Below, piece after piece: positions 8,930 through 17,099 of a stretch of 64,000 bases of DNA. This DNA comes from an uncultured Lachnospiraceae bacterium (lineage in GTDB: Bacteria > Bacillota > Clostridia > Lachnospirales > Lachnospiraceae). Both the position numbers and the translations under genes were made by a program. Position 1 is the first letter of the stretch. Each line of letters opens with the position of its first letter. The stretch lies in assembly GCA_910576815.1 (NCBI GenBank), contig CAJTKA010000005.1:101178-165177 (forward strand), given 5' to 3'. The notes under the pieces are model-generated. The model had not been told where the DNA came from and did not search any database. It worked only from the letters and a program-made list of their open reading frames with translations.

Positions 8930-9778
8930 TTATTCATTATTTGATAACACGTGTTTTTCTCCATCCATTTTCACCTCATCCAAAAGCTCCAAAACAGATT
9001 TCCCCAACACAGGATGTTTCTCATAGGGAGCGATCTGCGCCAGAGGCTTTAATACAAAATCACGGTTTATCATATCGCGGTGGGGTATGGTCAGCTTTTC
9101 CTCCTCCATCACGACATCCTCATACAAAAGGATATCCAAATCAAGCGTCCTCGGGCCCCAACGCTCCTTGCGCTCCCTGGCCTCCGCCCGCTCGATCTCC
9201 TGTAACCTGGAAAGCAGTACCTCCGGTGGATAGAGGGTATCGATGGCAATCGCGCCGTTAAAATAATTCGCCTGTGCCACACCGCCGTAGGGCGTCGTTT
9301 CCATCCAATCCGACACGCGCTGCACCCTGCACTGCCGATCCTCCCTCAGTGCCGCCACTGCTGCTTCCAGATGGGCCTTTCTATCTCCAATATTAGAACC
9401 GCAGGCGATATAAGCACGCTGCCAGCCTCTGCGGATCTTTACGGAAACTGTTCCAAAAGGAAGGGGAATCGGCGCCTCCGGCTTCTGGATCTCCAAAACG
9501 ACCGCTTTTACACGGGGAAACTGTAAGAGAAGCGCTTCCGCCGTCCTCTCCGCCGCCGTCTCGATCAACTTAAAGGTATGTTCGGTGAGAAAGGCGCTCA
9601 AAAACCGGCAGACCACGCCATAGTTTGTGGACAGGCCCAGATCGTCCGTCATGCCTGCCGCCCTGATGTCTGTTTCCAGCGCTGCACTGACCAGGAAATT
9701 CTGCCCTTTTTCCGTTTCCTGCTGATACACGCCGTGATGTGCATAAACCTGCAGATCCTTTATGATGATCTCATCCAT
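8930..9778 (-). CDS. folBK: Dihydroneopterin aldolase - HPPK fusion
   Basis: 282 residues. Residues 1 to about 118 are FolB (IKDLQVYAHHGVYQQE, TNYGVVCRFLS, PRVKAVVLEIQKP). From about 120 on the protein is FolK, with AYIACGSNIGDRKAHLEAAV, RTLDLDILLYEDVV and IPHRDMINRDFVLKPLAQ. It carries out two consecutive steps in folate synthesis: cleavage of dihydroneopterin and pyrophosphorylation of the hydroxymethyl product. The ATG at 9778 is preferred; a GTG at 9781 is also possible, both behind AGGAG. It is the last gene of the fol operon, and the fusion ensures a 1:1 ratio of the two enzymes. Confidence 0.94.
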   Translation of the reverse strand: MDEIIIKDLQVYAHHGVYQQETEKGQNFLVSAALETDIRAAGMTDDLGLSTNYGVVCRFLSAFLTEHTFKLIETAAERTAEALLLQFPRVKAVVLEIQKPEAPIPLPFGTVSVKIRRGWQRAYIACGSNIGDRKAHLEAAVAALREDRQCRVQRVSDWMETTPYGGVAQANYFNGAIAIDTLYPPEVLLSRLQEIERAEARERKERWGPRTLDLDILLYEDVVMEEEKLTIPHRDMINRDFVLKPLAQIAPYEKHPVLGKSVLELLDEVKMDGEKHVLSNNE

Positions 9779-9840
9779 CACTGTCTTCTCCTATTGTTTC
9801 CGCTCGATAAAATATCGACCGCTATCTGATTCGCTGTCTG

Positions 9841-10656
9841 TCAATTCTTGTACGCGTCACGGATTGCCTCCGTCATCTTGACGGCACGCACATTCTCCTT
9901 GATATCATGCACCCGCACAAACATAACGCCCTGCTGTACCCCATAGACCGTGGTCACGATCGTGCCCTCCACGCGCTCCGTCACCGGCAGATCGAGCCCC
10001 ATGCCGATCACGGACTTACGGCTTGCTCCCAGAAGCAGCGGCGATCCCAGGGAATGAAAATTCTGCAGATGATCGATGATTTCCAGATTGTTCTCATAAC
10101 TCTTGCCATAACCGATGCCCGGATCCAGAATGATTTTGTCATAAGCGATGCCGGCATTTCTGGCCATCTCCAAAGAAGACTCCAAATCCCAGAGAATCTC
10201 CTCGATCAGGTTCGTATACCTCGCCTCCTTGCGGTTGTGTCCCAGACAACAGGGCAGTCCCGACTCGGCGATTACCTTCGCCATCTTCTCGTCATACTTT
10301 AAGCCCCAGATATCATTGACCATATCCGCGCCTGCCGCAATCCCTGCCTTTGCCACCTCAGATTTACAGGTATCCAGAGAGATTGGAACATTAAATCTGG
10401 ATTTGATAGCCTCAATCACAGGAACGACTCTTTCGATCTCCTCCTGTTCGGGAACTCCGGTGTAACCGGGTCTGGTCGATTCCCCGCCCACATCCACAAT
10501 ATCCATACCATCTGTTATCATTTGTTCGACATGATACAGCGCCTGATCCAGCTGGGTATACTTACCGCCATCCGAAAAAGAATCAGGTGTTATGTTTAGG
10601 ATGCCCATTACATAAGTATGTCCTTTCGGCCTGAAATCTCTCTGTCCAATCCTCAT
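9841..10656 (-). CDS. folP: Dihydropteroate synthase
   Basis: 271 residues. It condenses 6-hydroxymethyl-dihydropterin pyrophosphate with p-aminobenzoate and is the sulfonamide target. Motifs are VMGILNITPDSFSDGG, DVGGESTRPGY, MVNDIWG, ILDPGIGYGKS and LLGASRKSVIG, in the expected order. The start is set at 10656 because GGGAGGG lies just upstream; the frame extends 14 codons further to 10698 without a ribosome-binding site. It lies between folE (51 bases upstream) and folBK (62 bases downstream). Confidence 0.95.
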   Translation of the reverse strand: MRIGQRDFRPKGHTYVMGILNITPDSFSDGGKYTQLDQALYHVEQMITDGMDIVDVGGESTRPGYTGVPEQEEIERVVPVIEAIKSRFNVPISLDTCKSEVAKAGIAAGADMVNDIWGLKYDEKMAKVIAESGLPCCLGHNRKEARYTNLIEEILWDLESSLEMARNAGIAYDKIILDPGIGYGKSYENNLEIIDHLQNFHSLGSPLLLGASRKSVIGMGLDLPVTERVEGTIVTTVYGVQQGVMFVRVHDIKENVRAVKMTEAIRDAYKN

Positions 10657-10707
10657 TTTGTTTCCCTCCCTGTTTTTATGATAGAAGTAGTTATCCACAA
10701 AATATCA

Positions 10708-11298
10708 TTAAGTTAAATCCTGATTACATTCCCTCGTATTTCCTTTTCCCAGCATCTGAAAAAATAACGCCTGCCATTTTGGATCTTCCTGAAAGCAGCC
10801 TCTGGAAGCCACCGTCACCGTGCGACTGCCCGGCTTTTCAACGCCCCGCATGGTCATACAGGTATGCTCCGCCTCCAGCATGGCCATCACACCCTGCGGT
10901 TTCAGGTGCCCCATGACAGCCTCCACGATCTGGATCGTCATCTGCTCCTGAATCTGTGGTCTTTTGGCATACACCTCCACAGTCCGCGCCAGCTTACTCA
11001 ACCCCACCACTCTGCCGTCAGGCACATAGGCAATATGCGCCTTTCCGTAGAAAGGCATGAAATGATGCTCACACATAGAATAAAAGGTGATATCTTTTAC
11101 CAGAACGATCTCGTTGCTCTCCACCGCAAACGTTTTGGAAAGATGCTCCGCCGCATTGTCATCCATCCCGGCAAAGATCTCCCCATACATACGGGCGATC
11201 CGATCCGGCGTCTCCTTAAGCCCTTCTCTCTCTACGTCCTCGCCAATGCCCTCAAGAAGCAGTCTGACCGCTTCCCTAACCTTGATCTGATCTACCAT
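10708..11298 (-). CDS. folE: GTP cyclohydrolase I
   Basis: 196 residues, normal length for the homodecameric FolE. It converts GTP to dihydroneopterin triphosphate, the first step of folate synthesis. Zinc and active-site blocks are complete: GLKETPDRIARMY, SMCEHHFMPFYGKAHIAY (Cys-His zinc ligands), RPQIQEQMT and CMTMRGVEKPGS. Its start overlaps the end of folC by 23 bases and has AGGAG upstream, which indicates translational coupling. Confidence 0.96.
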   Translation of the reverse strand: MVDQIKVREAVRLLLEGIGEDVEREGLKETPDRIARMYGEIFAGMDDNAAEHLSKTFAVESNEIVLVKDITFYSMCEHHFMPFYGKAHIAYVPDGRVVGLSKLARTVEVYAKRPQIQEQMTIQIVEAVMGHLKPQGVMAMLEAEHTCMTMRGVEKPGSRTVTVASRGCFQEDPKWQALFFQMLGKGNTRECNQDLT

Positions 11299-12607
11299 GC
11301 GTGTCTCTCCTGATTGTATCTCTGTGCTCCACCGTATCCATCAGCTCTCCCAGATAGGAAAGAGAACCGAAGGCGACGATCACGGCATCCTTATCCTTCC
11401 CCGTAAGGAGGTAGGCGATCTCCACCGCCTCCTGCACGCTGTCCGCCGCTGTCACAGCGCCGTGATACTCTCTCGCTGTCTGTGCAAGCTCCAAAGCCGA
11501 GAGCGCCCGCTCTTTGATCGGCGGCGTCACGGTGATGATGTGGGACGCCAGGGAAAAGGTAGCACGGATTACTTTATCGTACTCTTTGTCCCGTAACATT
11601 CCTATTATATAAATAATTTTCTTATTTGTAAAATAAAAACGGATGCTTTCCGCTAATTTTTTTGCCGCATCCTCATTATGGGCGCCGTCAGCGATCACGA
11701 GGGGCCTTTTGGCAATCACATCGAAACGTCCCTGCCATTTCGCAGCCGCCAATCCCGCGCGCAGCTTTTCCTCCGGCACCGTAAAGCCGCATCTTGTCAG
11801 CGCCATGACCGTCTCCACCGCCAAGACTGCATTTTCGATTTGGAACTGCCCTGCCAGGCTGATCTCCAGATTCTTAAAACGGTCATAGGAAAAACTCTGC
11901 TTCGTCACCCCATACTTGATCTGCTTTGCCCGCGTGATATCTGCTGTCAGGAACTTTCCTTTTTTCAACAGCGCCGACTGCCGCAGTATCTTCATCACTT
12001 CCGGTTCCTGCTTGACCGAAATAACATAACACTTGTTCTTTATAATCCCCGCCTTAACGTTTGCAATTTCTTCCAGGGTCTCACCGAGGATCTCCATGTG
12101 ATCCATGCTGACGGAACAAAAAACCGCCGCCAGCGTATTGTTCACGATATTAGTGGCATCCAGCGCGCCGCCAAGCCCCGTCTCCAGCACGACCAGATCG
12201 CATGCTTTATCCAGGAACCAGAGAAAAGCAACCGCCGTCTCCACTTCAAAAAGCGTGGGATGCGCCAACCCTTCCGCTGCCATCGCCTCCGCCGCTTCCT
12301 TTACCGGCTCCAGATAGTTGCACAGACCGGACTGGGTGATACTCCTGCCATCCACCTGAAAGCGCTCCCTGTACTCCCGCACCGTGGGAGAAAGATATCT
12401 GCCCACCCGATACCCGGCTGTCTGCATCACCGTGGAAATGTAAGCAAGAGTCGAGCCCTTGCCATTGGTGCCGGCAATATGTACGAATTTCAGCTTCTCC
12501 TGCGGATCGCCCAAACGGGCGCATAACTGCCGCATCGACTCCAGGCCCATAACGCTGCCGAGAGGCTTCAATTCCTCGATATACTCCATGGCTTCCCGAT
12601 AGTTCAT
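11276..12607 (-). CDS. folC: Folylpolyglutamate synthase / dihydrofolate synthase
   Basis: 443 residues, standard for FolC of the Mur ligase superfamily. It adds glutamate to dihydropteroate and folates. Visible are the P-loop IAGTNGKGSTLAYIS, VLETGLGGALDATNIV, the Mg-binding HMEILGETLEEIANVKAGII region and DGAHNEDAAK in the C-terminal domain. It is the first gene of the folC-folE-folP-folBK operon; AAGGGGG lies 6-12 bases before the ATG. The opposing gene begins 67 bases away, so this short gap must contain both promoters. Confidence 0.95.
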   Translation of the reverse strand: MNYREAMEYIEELKPLGSVMGLESMRQLCARLGDPQEKLKFVHIAGTNGKGSTLAYISTVMQTAGYRVGRYLSPTVREYRERFQVDGRSITQSGLCNYLEPVKEAAEAMAAEGLAHPTLFEVETAVAFLWFLDKACDLVVLETGLGGALDATNIVNNTLAAVFCSVSMDHMEILGETLEEIANVKAGIIKNKCYVISVKQEPEVMKILRQSALLKKGKFLTADITRAKQIKYGVTKQSFSYDRFKNLEISLAGQFQIENAVLAVETVMALTRCGFTVPEEKLRAGLAAAKWQGRFDVIAKRPLVIADGAHNEDAAKKLAESIRFYFTNKKIIYIIGMLRDKEYDKVIRATFSLASHIITVTPPIKERALSALELAQTAREYHGAVTAADSVQEAVEIAYLLTGKDKDAVIVAFGSLSYLGELMDTVEHRDTIRRDTHGRSDQG

Positions 12608-12673
12608 GGCCGCCCCCTTCTATCCTATGTATACCTGTGTATAAGTCCTTCAAAAACAGGCAAAACTTTCTCT

Positions 12674-13087
12674 ATGAAAAAATTTTTACAAAACTTTATT
12701 CATTGCGGTCTGCTGGGATGGTGTTTGGAGATCATCTTTACGGCATTCAGCGCCTTTCGCAGGCGCGACCTGCGGCTGCCCGGCACCACCTCGCTCTGGA
12801 TGTTTCCCATCTACGGCCTGATGGCGCTCTTTGCTCCCATCTGCCGCCTCCTGAAAAACCGTTCCGTCTGGTTTCGCGGAACCGTCTATACCGCATTGAT
12901 CTTTGCGGGAGAATTTGTCACGGGCATTTGGCTGAACCGCCATAAACTCTGCCCCTGGAATTATGAGCGCGCCCGCTGGAACTTAAACAAAGTAGTCCGC
13001 CTAGACTACGCACCCTTCTGGTTTCTCACGGGGCTTTTGTACGAGCGGCTTTTACGCGGAAATGACGAGACGCTGCGCCCGGATTGA
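12674..13087 (+). CDS. Putative ABC-transporter type IV-like membrane protein (CmpB family)
   Basis: 137 residues with about four hydrophobic segments. The block GLLGWCLEIIFTAF followed by PGTTSLWMFPIYGLMALF and GEFVTGIWLNRHKLCPWNY matches the small membrane proteins grouped in Pfam as putative ABC-transporter type IV, common in Clostridia. No ATPase is adjacent, and the transport assignment in the family name is weakly founded. The ribosome-binding site is poor, so the ATG at 12674 is chosen by the start of the hydrophobic domain. It is transcribed divergently from folC. Confidence 0.75.
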   Translation: MKKFLQNFIHCGLLGWCLEIIFTAFSAFRRRDLRLPGTTSLWMFPIYGLMALFAPICRLLKNRSVWFRGTVYTALIFAGEFVTGIWLNRHKLCPWNYERARWNLNKVVRLDYAPFWFLTGLLYERLLRGNDETLRPD

Positions 13088-13128
13088 ATCGCGCATCCGC
13101 CGTCTGCTGATCCCGCCGCACTCCACCC

Positions 13129-13563
13129 TCAGTCAGCGTCAATGTCATCGGCGTCAATATTCAGGGTATTGAGCGTACGCCGCTTTCTCCTGGCCTCCTC
13201 TGAGGTGTGCAGGATATAGTCCTTGACCTCTTTCGCGTGCCTGATATGCTCCAAAAAGAGCTGCGGATGGGTATTGTCACCGGTGTAACAGGCAACTGTG
13301 CCCAGCCCGAAGATACGCTCCATCAAGCTGGTTTTCAGCTCCACGTCCTGCACCTTATATAAATAACAGTCGTTTTCTGTAGTGTTGAACAATCCCGCAT
13401 CCACCGTGATCACCTTTTCGTTGATCGTATATTTGGTAAAGGTAAAGGGCAGTCCAAAAAAGAGCCAGCGCTTGCGCTCCACATACTGCGTCACTTCCCC
13501 TTCTGCCGGCTTATCTTCGCCCCTGCCATACTCTCTGATCATTTCCTCTCTGTCATTTCCCAT
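13129..13563 (-). CDS. Bacterial PH-domain protein (YdbS/YdbT-like)
   Basis: 144 residues, soluble. The central region KRWLFFGLPFTFTKYTINEKVITVDAGLF followed by NDCYLYKVQDVELKTSLMERIFGLGTV matches the bacterial pleckstrin-homology-like domain (bPH2) pattern, where a basic pocket and the LYKVQDV strand are typical. The C terminus is basic, then acidic (RRKRRTLN, DADDIDAD). Such proteins are often membrane-associated, but no membrane segment is present here and no function is known. It is convergent with the gene at 12674. Confidence 0.75.
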   Translation of the reverse strand: MGNDREEMIREYGRGEDKPAEGEVTQYVERKRWLFFGLPFTFTKYTINEKVITVDAGLFNTTENDCYLYKVQDVELKTSLMERIFGLGTVACYTGDNTHPQLFLEHIRHAKEVKDYILHTSEEARRKRRTLNTLNIDADDIDAD

Positions 13564-13672
13564 GATTTTTCACTCTTTCCTCTCTCGCTTTCCTGCTTAT
13601 TTCTCCACTCAAGTTTACCACATACGCCTCCATTTCACAAGCACCAGCGCGATCGCAGTACTTTTGCACCAG

Positions 13673-13815
13673 GTAACTATTCAGCCTTCGACTTCCTAGT
13701 TACTGAATCCGGTCTATTCCAGTTTTGCCTTCGGCAAAAAGACCGGATTCTTCGGAACCTTTACATATTCTCACGGACTTTGCAGCAAGTGCAAAGTCCT
13801 GAGCTGTACTGTTAC
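13673..13815. repeat. Branched multi-hairpin intergenic element
   Basis: This fills most of the 364-base gap between two divergent genes. The ends can pair: 13673-13685 with 13803-13815 (10 of 13 positions). Inside are two perfect stems: GAATCCGGTCT (13705-13715) with AGACCGGATTC (13740-13750), itself enclosing TTTTGCC/GGCAAAA around TTC, and GGACTTTGCA (13775-13784) with TGCAAAGTCC (13790-13799). The whole has a cloverleaf-like form. The element at 39334-39484 is built the same way and shares the end motif TAAC-NN-TTCAGCC, read on the other strand. It looks like an interspersed structured repeat. It is not a terminator, as no T-run follows. Confidence 0.55.
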
Positions 13816-13843
13816 TTCATCAATCCAAATTCCCGCCTTCCCC

Positions 13844-13872
13844 TTGCAAGCCCCTCGCCTTTGTGCTATGAT
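13844..13872 (+). promoter_or_regulatory. Sigma-A-type promoter of the nitroreductase gene
   Basis: TTGCAA at 13844-13849 and TATGAT at 13867-13872, spaced by 17 bases. The ribosome-binding site AAGGAGG and ATG at 13928 follow about 50 bases later. Confidence 0.75.
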
Positions 13873-13927
13873 ATACAAAATATAGTAAGAAGACAACCAC
13901 CACCCCACATGATAAGGAGGTTTTCGT

Positions 13928-14470
13928 ATGACCGCTAAAGACTGTATCCTCGGCCGCAGAAGCATCCGCAAGTTTAAAGCGGATCCCGTCTCCCATGATT
14001 TGATCGCGGAGATCGTTGAGACCGCATCCTACTCTCCGAGTTGGAAACACACGCAGATCACCCGTTATATCGCAGTGGAGGGCGCTTTAAAAGAAAAGAT
14101 CGCCAGAGAGTGTTCTTCCCTCTATCCCCCTAACGGCGATATCATTTCAGCGGCTCCCGTACTGATGGCCGTGACCATTATCAAAAACCGCAGCGGCTTT
14201 GAGCGCGACGGGTCTTTCAGCACTCCCAGAGGCAACGGCTGGCAGATGTATGATGCCGGCATCGCATCCCAGAGTCTTTGTCTTGCGGCCTATGAACAGG
14301 GCCTTGGTTCCGTTATCCTTGGTCTCTTTGACCAGAGCGCGGCGGAAGCCCTCCTACAGCTTCCTGAGGACAGAGAACTGGTGGCACTGATTCCAATCGG
14401 CTATCCCGACGAGACGCCTGTTGCTCCCCGTAGAAAACCTGTGGAGGAGCTGTTATCCTATCAATCGTAA
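13928..14470 (+). CDS. Nitroreductase-family flavoprotein
   Basis: 180 residues, a short member of the FMN-dependent nitroreductase family. The N-terminal ILGRRSIRKFKADPV is the FMN phosphate-binding signature, and PSWKHTQ, GIASQSLCLAAYEQGLGSVILG and ALIPIGYPDE are the other conserved blocks. It uses NAD(P)H to reduce an aromatic or quinone-like acceptor; the physiological substrate is unknown. The gene has its own promoter, an excellent AAGGAGG site and its own terminator, so it is monocistronic. Confidence 0.9.
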   Translation: MTAKDCILGRRSIRKFKADPVSHDLIAEIVETASYSPSWKHTQITRYIAVEGALKEKIARECSSLYPPNGDIISAAPVLMAVTIIKNRSGFERDGSFSTPRGNGWQMYDAGIASQSLCLAAYEQGLGSVILGLFDQSAAEALLQLPEDRELVALIPIGYPDETPVAPRRKPVEELLSYQS

Positions 14471-14474
14471 TTGG

Positions 14475-14509
14475 AAAAGTAGAAGTGAGACATCGCTTCT
14501 ACTTTTTTT
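14475..14509 (+). terminator. Rho-independent terminator after nitroreductase
   Basis: AAAAGTAGAAG pairs with CTTCTACTTTT around a 10-base loop; seven T residues follow the stem. It separates the nitroreductase from pyrB. Confidence 0.9.
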
Positions 14510-14552
14510 AAACCTGATTTTTAGACTTTACTGCAAAGGAGCGTGATATCCC

Positions 14553-15467
14553 ATGAGACATTTGATGAACCCGCTTGACTTTTCCGTGGAGGAACTGGAT
14601 CGGCTTTTCGATCTGGCAAACAGGATCGAGGCTGATCCCGCCAAATATGCCCACGCCTGCGAGGGCAAGAAACTGGCCACCTGCTTCTACGAGCCAAGCA
14701 CCCGCACCCGCTTAAGCTTTGAAGCCGCCATGCTGAATCTGGGCGGACAGGTCCTGGGCTTTTCGGACGCCGGCTCCTCCTCCGCCGCGAAGGGCGAGAG
14801 CGTGTCGGACACCATCCGCATCATTTCCTGCTATGCGGACATCTGTGCCATGCGGCACCCCAAGGAAGGCGCACCCATGGTTGCTGCCAACCGTTCCGGC
14901 ATTCCTGTGATCAACGCGGGCGACGGCGGACACCAGCATCCCACCCAGACCCTTACAGACCTGCTCACCATCCGTTCCCTCAAAGGAAGACTCGGTGGTT
15001 TCACCATCGGCCTGTGCGGTGACCTGAAATTCGGGCGCACGGTACATTCCCTGATCAATGCGTTGATCCGCTACCCCGATATCCGCTTCCTCTTTATCTC
15101 ACCGTCGGAGTTAAAGGTCCCCGACTATATCACGGACATGCTGAGCGAGCGGAATATCCCCTACGAGGAAGTCATCCGCCTGGAAGACTGTATGCCGCAG
15201 CTCGACCTGCTGTATATGACCAGAGTGCAGAAGGAACGCTTCTTCAACGAGGAAGACTATGTGCGCTTAAAGGATTTCTATATCCTGGACAAGGCAAAGC
15301 TTTCCGCCGCCAAAGAGGATATGCTGGTGCTCCATCCCCTGCCCCGGGTCAATGAGATCTCCGTGGAGGTGGACGACGATCCCAGGGCGGTCTATTTCAA
15401 ACAGGCACAGTACGGCGTCTATGTAAGGATGGCGCTGATTCTGACACTCCTTGAAATTGAAAGCTGA
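14553..15467 (+). CDS. pyrB: Aspartate carbamoyltransferase, catalytic chain
   Basis: 304 residues, full length. It joins carbamoyl phosphate and aspartate in the first committed step of pyrimidine synthesis. The carbamoyl-phosphate signature FYEPSTRTRLSFEAA is present, with the SSAAKGES loop, HPTQTLTDLLT, and LHPLPRVNEI. The downstream gene encodes the regulatory chain, so the enzyme is expected to be the allosteric c6r6 type with CTP or other nucleotide control. No PyrR-type attenuator is visible in the 82 bases upstream. Confidence 0.97.
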   Translation: MRHLMNPLDFSVEELDRLFDLANRIEADPAKYAHACEGKKLATCFYEPSTRTRLSFEAAMLNLGGQVLGFSDAGSSSAAKGESVSDTIRIISCYADICAMRHPKEGAPMVAANRSGIPVINAGDGGHQHPTQTLTDLLTIRSLKGRLGGFTIGLCGDLKFGRTVHSLINALIRYPDIRFLFISPSELKVPDYITDMLSERNIPYEEVIRLEDCMPQLDLLYMTRVQKERFFNEEDYVRLKDFYILDKAKLSAAKEDMLVLHPLPRVNEISVEVDDDPRAVYFKQAQYGVYVRMALILTLLEIES

Positions 15468-15540
15468 GGAAATAAAAGAACGATTGTTATTAAATTATGG
15501 CAAAAGCACCTGTCGCTGATAAAGAAAGAAGGTATCTCAT

Positions 15541-15981
15541 ATGTTAAATGTAGGAAAAATCGAAGAAGGCTTCGTGCTCGATCATATTCAGGCAGGCAAG
15601 AGCCTTGACATCTATCATCATTTGAAACTGGACAAACTGGACTGCACGGTGGCGATCATCAAGAACGCCCGCAGCAATAAGAAAGGAAAAAAGGATATCC
15701 TCAAGGTAGAGTGCGATATCAACACCCTAAACCTGGATATCCTTGCAGTCATCGACCATAATATCACCGTCAATGTCATCAAAAACGGCGAGATCGTAGA
15801 GAAAAAGGAACTGGTGCTTCCCCGGGAGATCCACAATGTCATCAAATGCAAAAACCCGCGCTGCATCACCTCGATCGAACAGGAGCTGCCGCATATTTTC
15901 GTGCTCTCGGATGAAGACAAGGAAATCTACCGCTGCAAATACTGCGAGGAGAAAGCCAGCAATTCCTCCAGTCAATGGTAA
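15541..15981 (+). CDS. pyrI: Aspartate carbamoyltransferase, regulatory chain
   Basis: 146 residues. The N-terminal 100 form the nucleotide-binding domain (GKSLDIYHHLKLDKLDCTVA). The C-terminal zinc domain has all four cysteines in the pattern CKNPRC ... CKYC, needed to contact PyrB. It binds effector nucleotides and transmits allosteric control to the catalytic trimers. PyrI is well known in enterobacteria and archaea and also occurs in Clostridia. AGAAGG lies 8 bases before the ATG. Its stop codon is one base from the stop codon of the opposing response-regulator gene, leaving no space for a terminator of its own. Confidence 0.95.
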   Translation: MLNVGKIEEGFVLDHIQAGKSLDIYHHLKLDKLDCTVAIIKNARSNKKGKKDILKVECDINTLNLDILAVIDHNITVNVIKNGEIVEKKELVLPREIHNVIKCKNPRCITSIEQELPHIFVLSDEDKEIYRCKYCEEKASNSSSQW

Positions 15982-15982
15982 C

Positions 15983-17053
15983 CTATTCTTTGTTTCTGAC
16001 AGCCTCCCGCTCAAATTCTTCTCTGGCGCGGGCAAGGCAGGTCAGTATTTTGGGCGAGAACTCACCGCATTCCCCCCGCATGATCATATCATAGGCTTCT
16101 GCGGGGGTGTAGGCGTCTTTGTAACAGCGGTCGCTGACCAATGCGTCATAGACATCCGCTACCGAAACGATCTGCGCAGCAATCGGGATTTCTTCGCCCT
16201 TCAATCCTTCGGGATATCCTTTCCCGTCATACCGTTCATGGTGGTAGCGGCAGATATCGTAACTCATCCTGCCATAATCACCCTCCTGGATATCCTCCAG
16301 CATCTCGATGATCTCGCACCCTTTTGTCGTGTGCGTCTTCATCACATCAAACTCCTCTTTCGTGAGCTTGCCGGGTTTTAAGAGAATAGTGTCCGAGATT
16401 GCGATCTTTCCCACATCGTGCATGGCTGCCGCAGCCGTGATCACGTTGATCGCTTCCTCGTCGAGCTGATATTCCGGATAAACTGCCGCCACATGCTCTG
16501 CCAAGATGTGTGTAAAATTTTTTACCCGTTTGACATGGTCTCCCGATTCCAAATTCCGAAACTCCACCACATTGCTCATCGTATCGATGATACGGTTATT
16601 CATGCGCTGCAGTTCTTCCGCCTGTTTCTTCAGCACTCCCGTCTGCAGCTCCACCATCTCCTCCAGATGACGCTTATTGTAATAAAGCTCCATAATGTTC
16701 TGCGTTCTCTGCTTGATCACAATACTGTCATAAGGTTTGTGGATCACATCGGTCGCGCCCATCTCATAGGCGATCCGCTCTGCTGCCAGTGTCGCCTCTC
16801 CTGAGATCAAAAGAACGGGAATGTGAAACAGCCAGCCGCGGTTTTTCATCTCGTCTATCACTTCCAGACCGTTCATCACAGGCATGACAACATCGAGGAG
16901 AACCGCAGATATCCGATCCGGGTTCGCCTCGATGATCTCGATGGCCTGTCTGCCATTGGCAGCCTCCACCGTTGTATACTCTGAAAATATCTCACACAGA
17001 ATGCCTCTGTCGATGTCCACATCGTCCACAATTAAGATAACAGAATCTCTCAT
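15983..17053 (-). CDS. Response regulator with HD-GYP domain
   Basis: 356 residues. A receiver domain occupies residues 1-120 (ILIVDDVDIDR, phosphoacceptor Asp in VLLDVVMPVMNG, HKPYD with the conserved Lys). A coiled-coil linker of about 45 residues follows (ELYYNKRHLEEMVELQTG). The C-terminal HD-GYP domain is intact: AAAMHDVGKIAISD and RYHHERYDGKGYPEGL. HD-GYP proteins hydrolyse cyclic di-GMP or related cyclic dinucleotides. The start at 17053 is preferred; the ATG at 17068 is part of the AGGAG site. No histidine kinase gene is near. It is convergent with pyrI and lies downstream of pnp. Confidence 0.93.
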   Translation of the reverse strand: MRDSVILIVDDVDIDRGILCEIFSEYTTVEAANGRQAIEIIEANPDRISAVLLDVVMPVMNGLEVIDEMKNRGWLFHIPVLLISGEATLAAERIAYEMGATDVIHKPYDSIVIKQRTQNIMELYYNKRHLEEMVELQTGVLKKQAEELQRMNNRIIDTMSNVVEFRNLESGDHVKRVKNFTHILAEHVAAVYPEYQLDEEAINVITAAAAMHDVGKIAISDTILLKPGKLTKEEFDVMKTHTTKGCEIIEMLEDIQEGDYGRMSYDICRYHHERYDGKGYPEGLKGEEIPIAAQIVSVADVYDALVSDRCYKDAYTPAEAYDMIMRGECGEFSPKILTCLARAREEFEREAVRNKE

Positions 17054-17099
17054 ATCTGATCTCCTCATTGCCGGTAATCTGTATTATGCGCAGCCACAG

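Noticed and set aside
14471..14552. PyrR-binding attenuator before pyrB
   Set aside because: The space holds the nitroreductase terminator and a short leader; no antiterminator pair or PyrR loop is seen.
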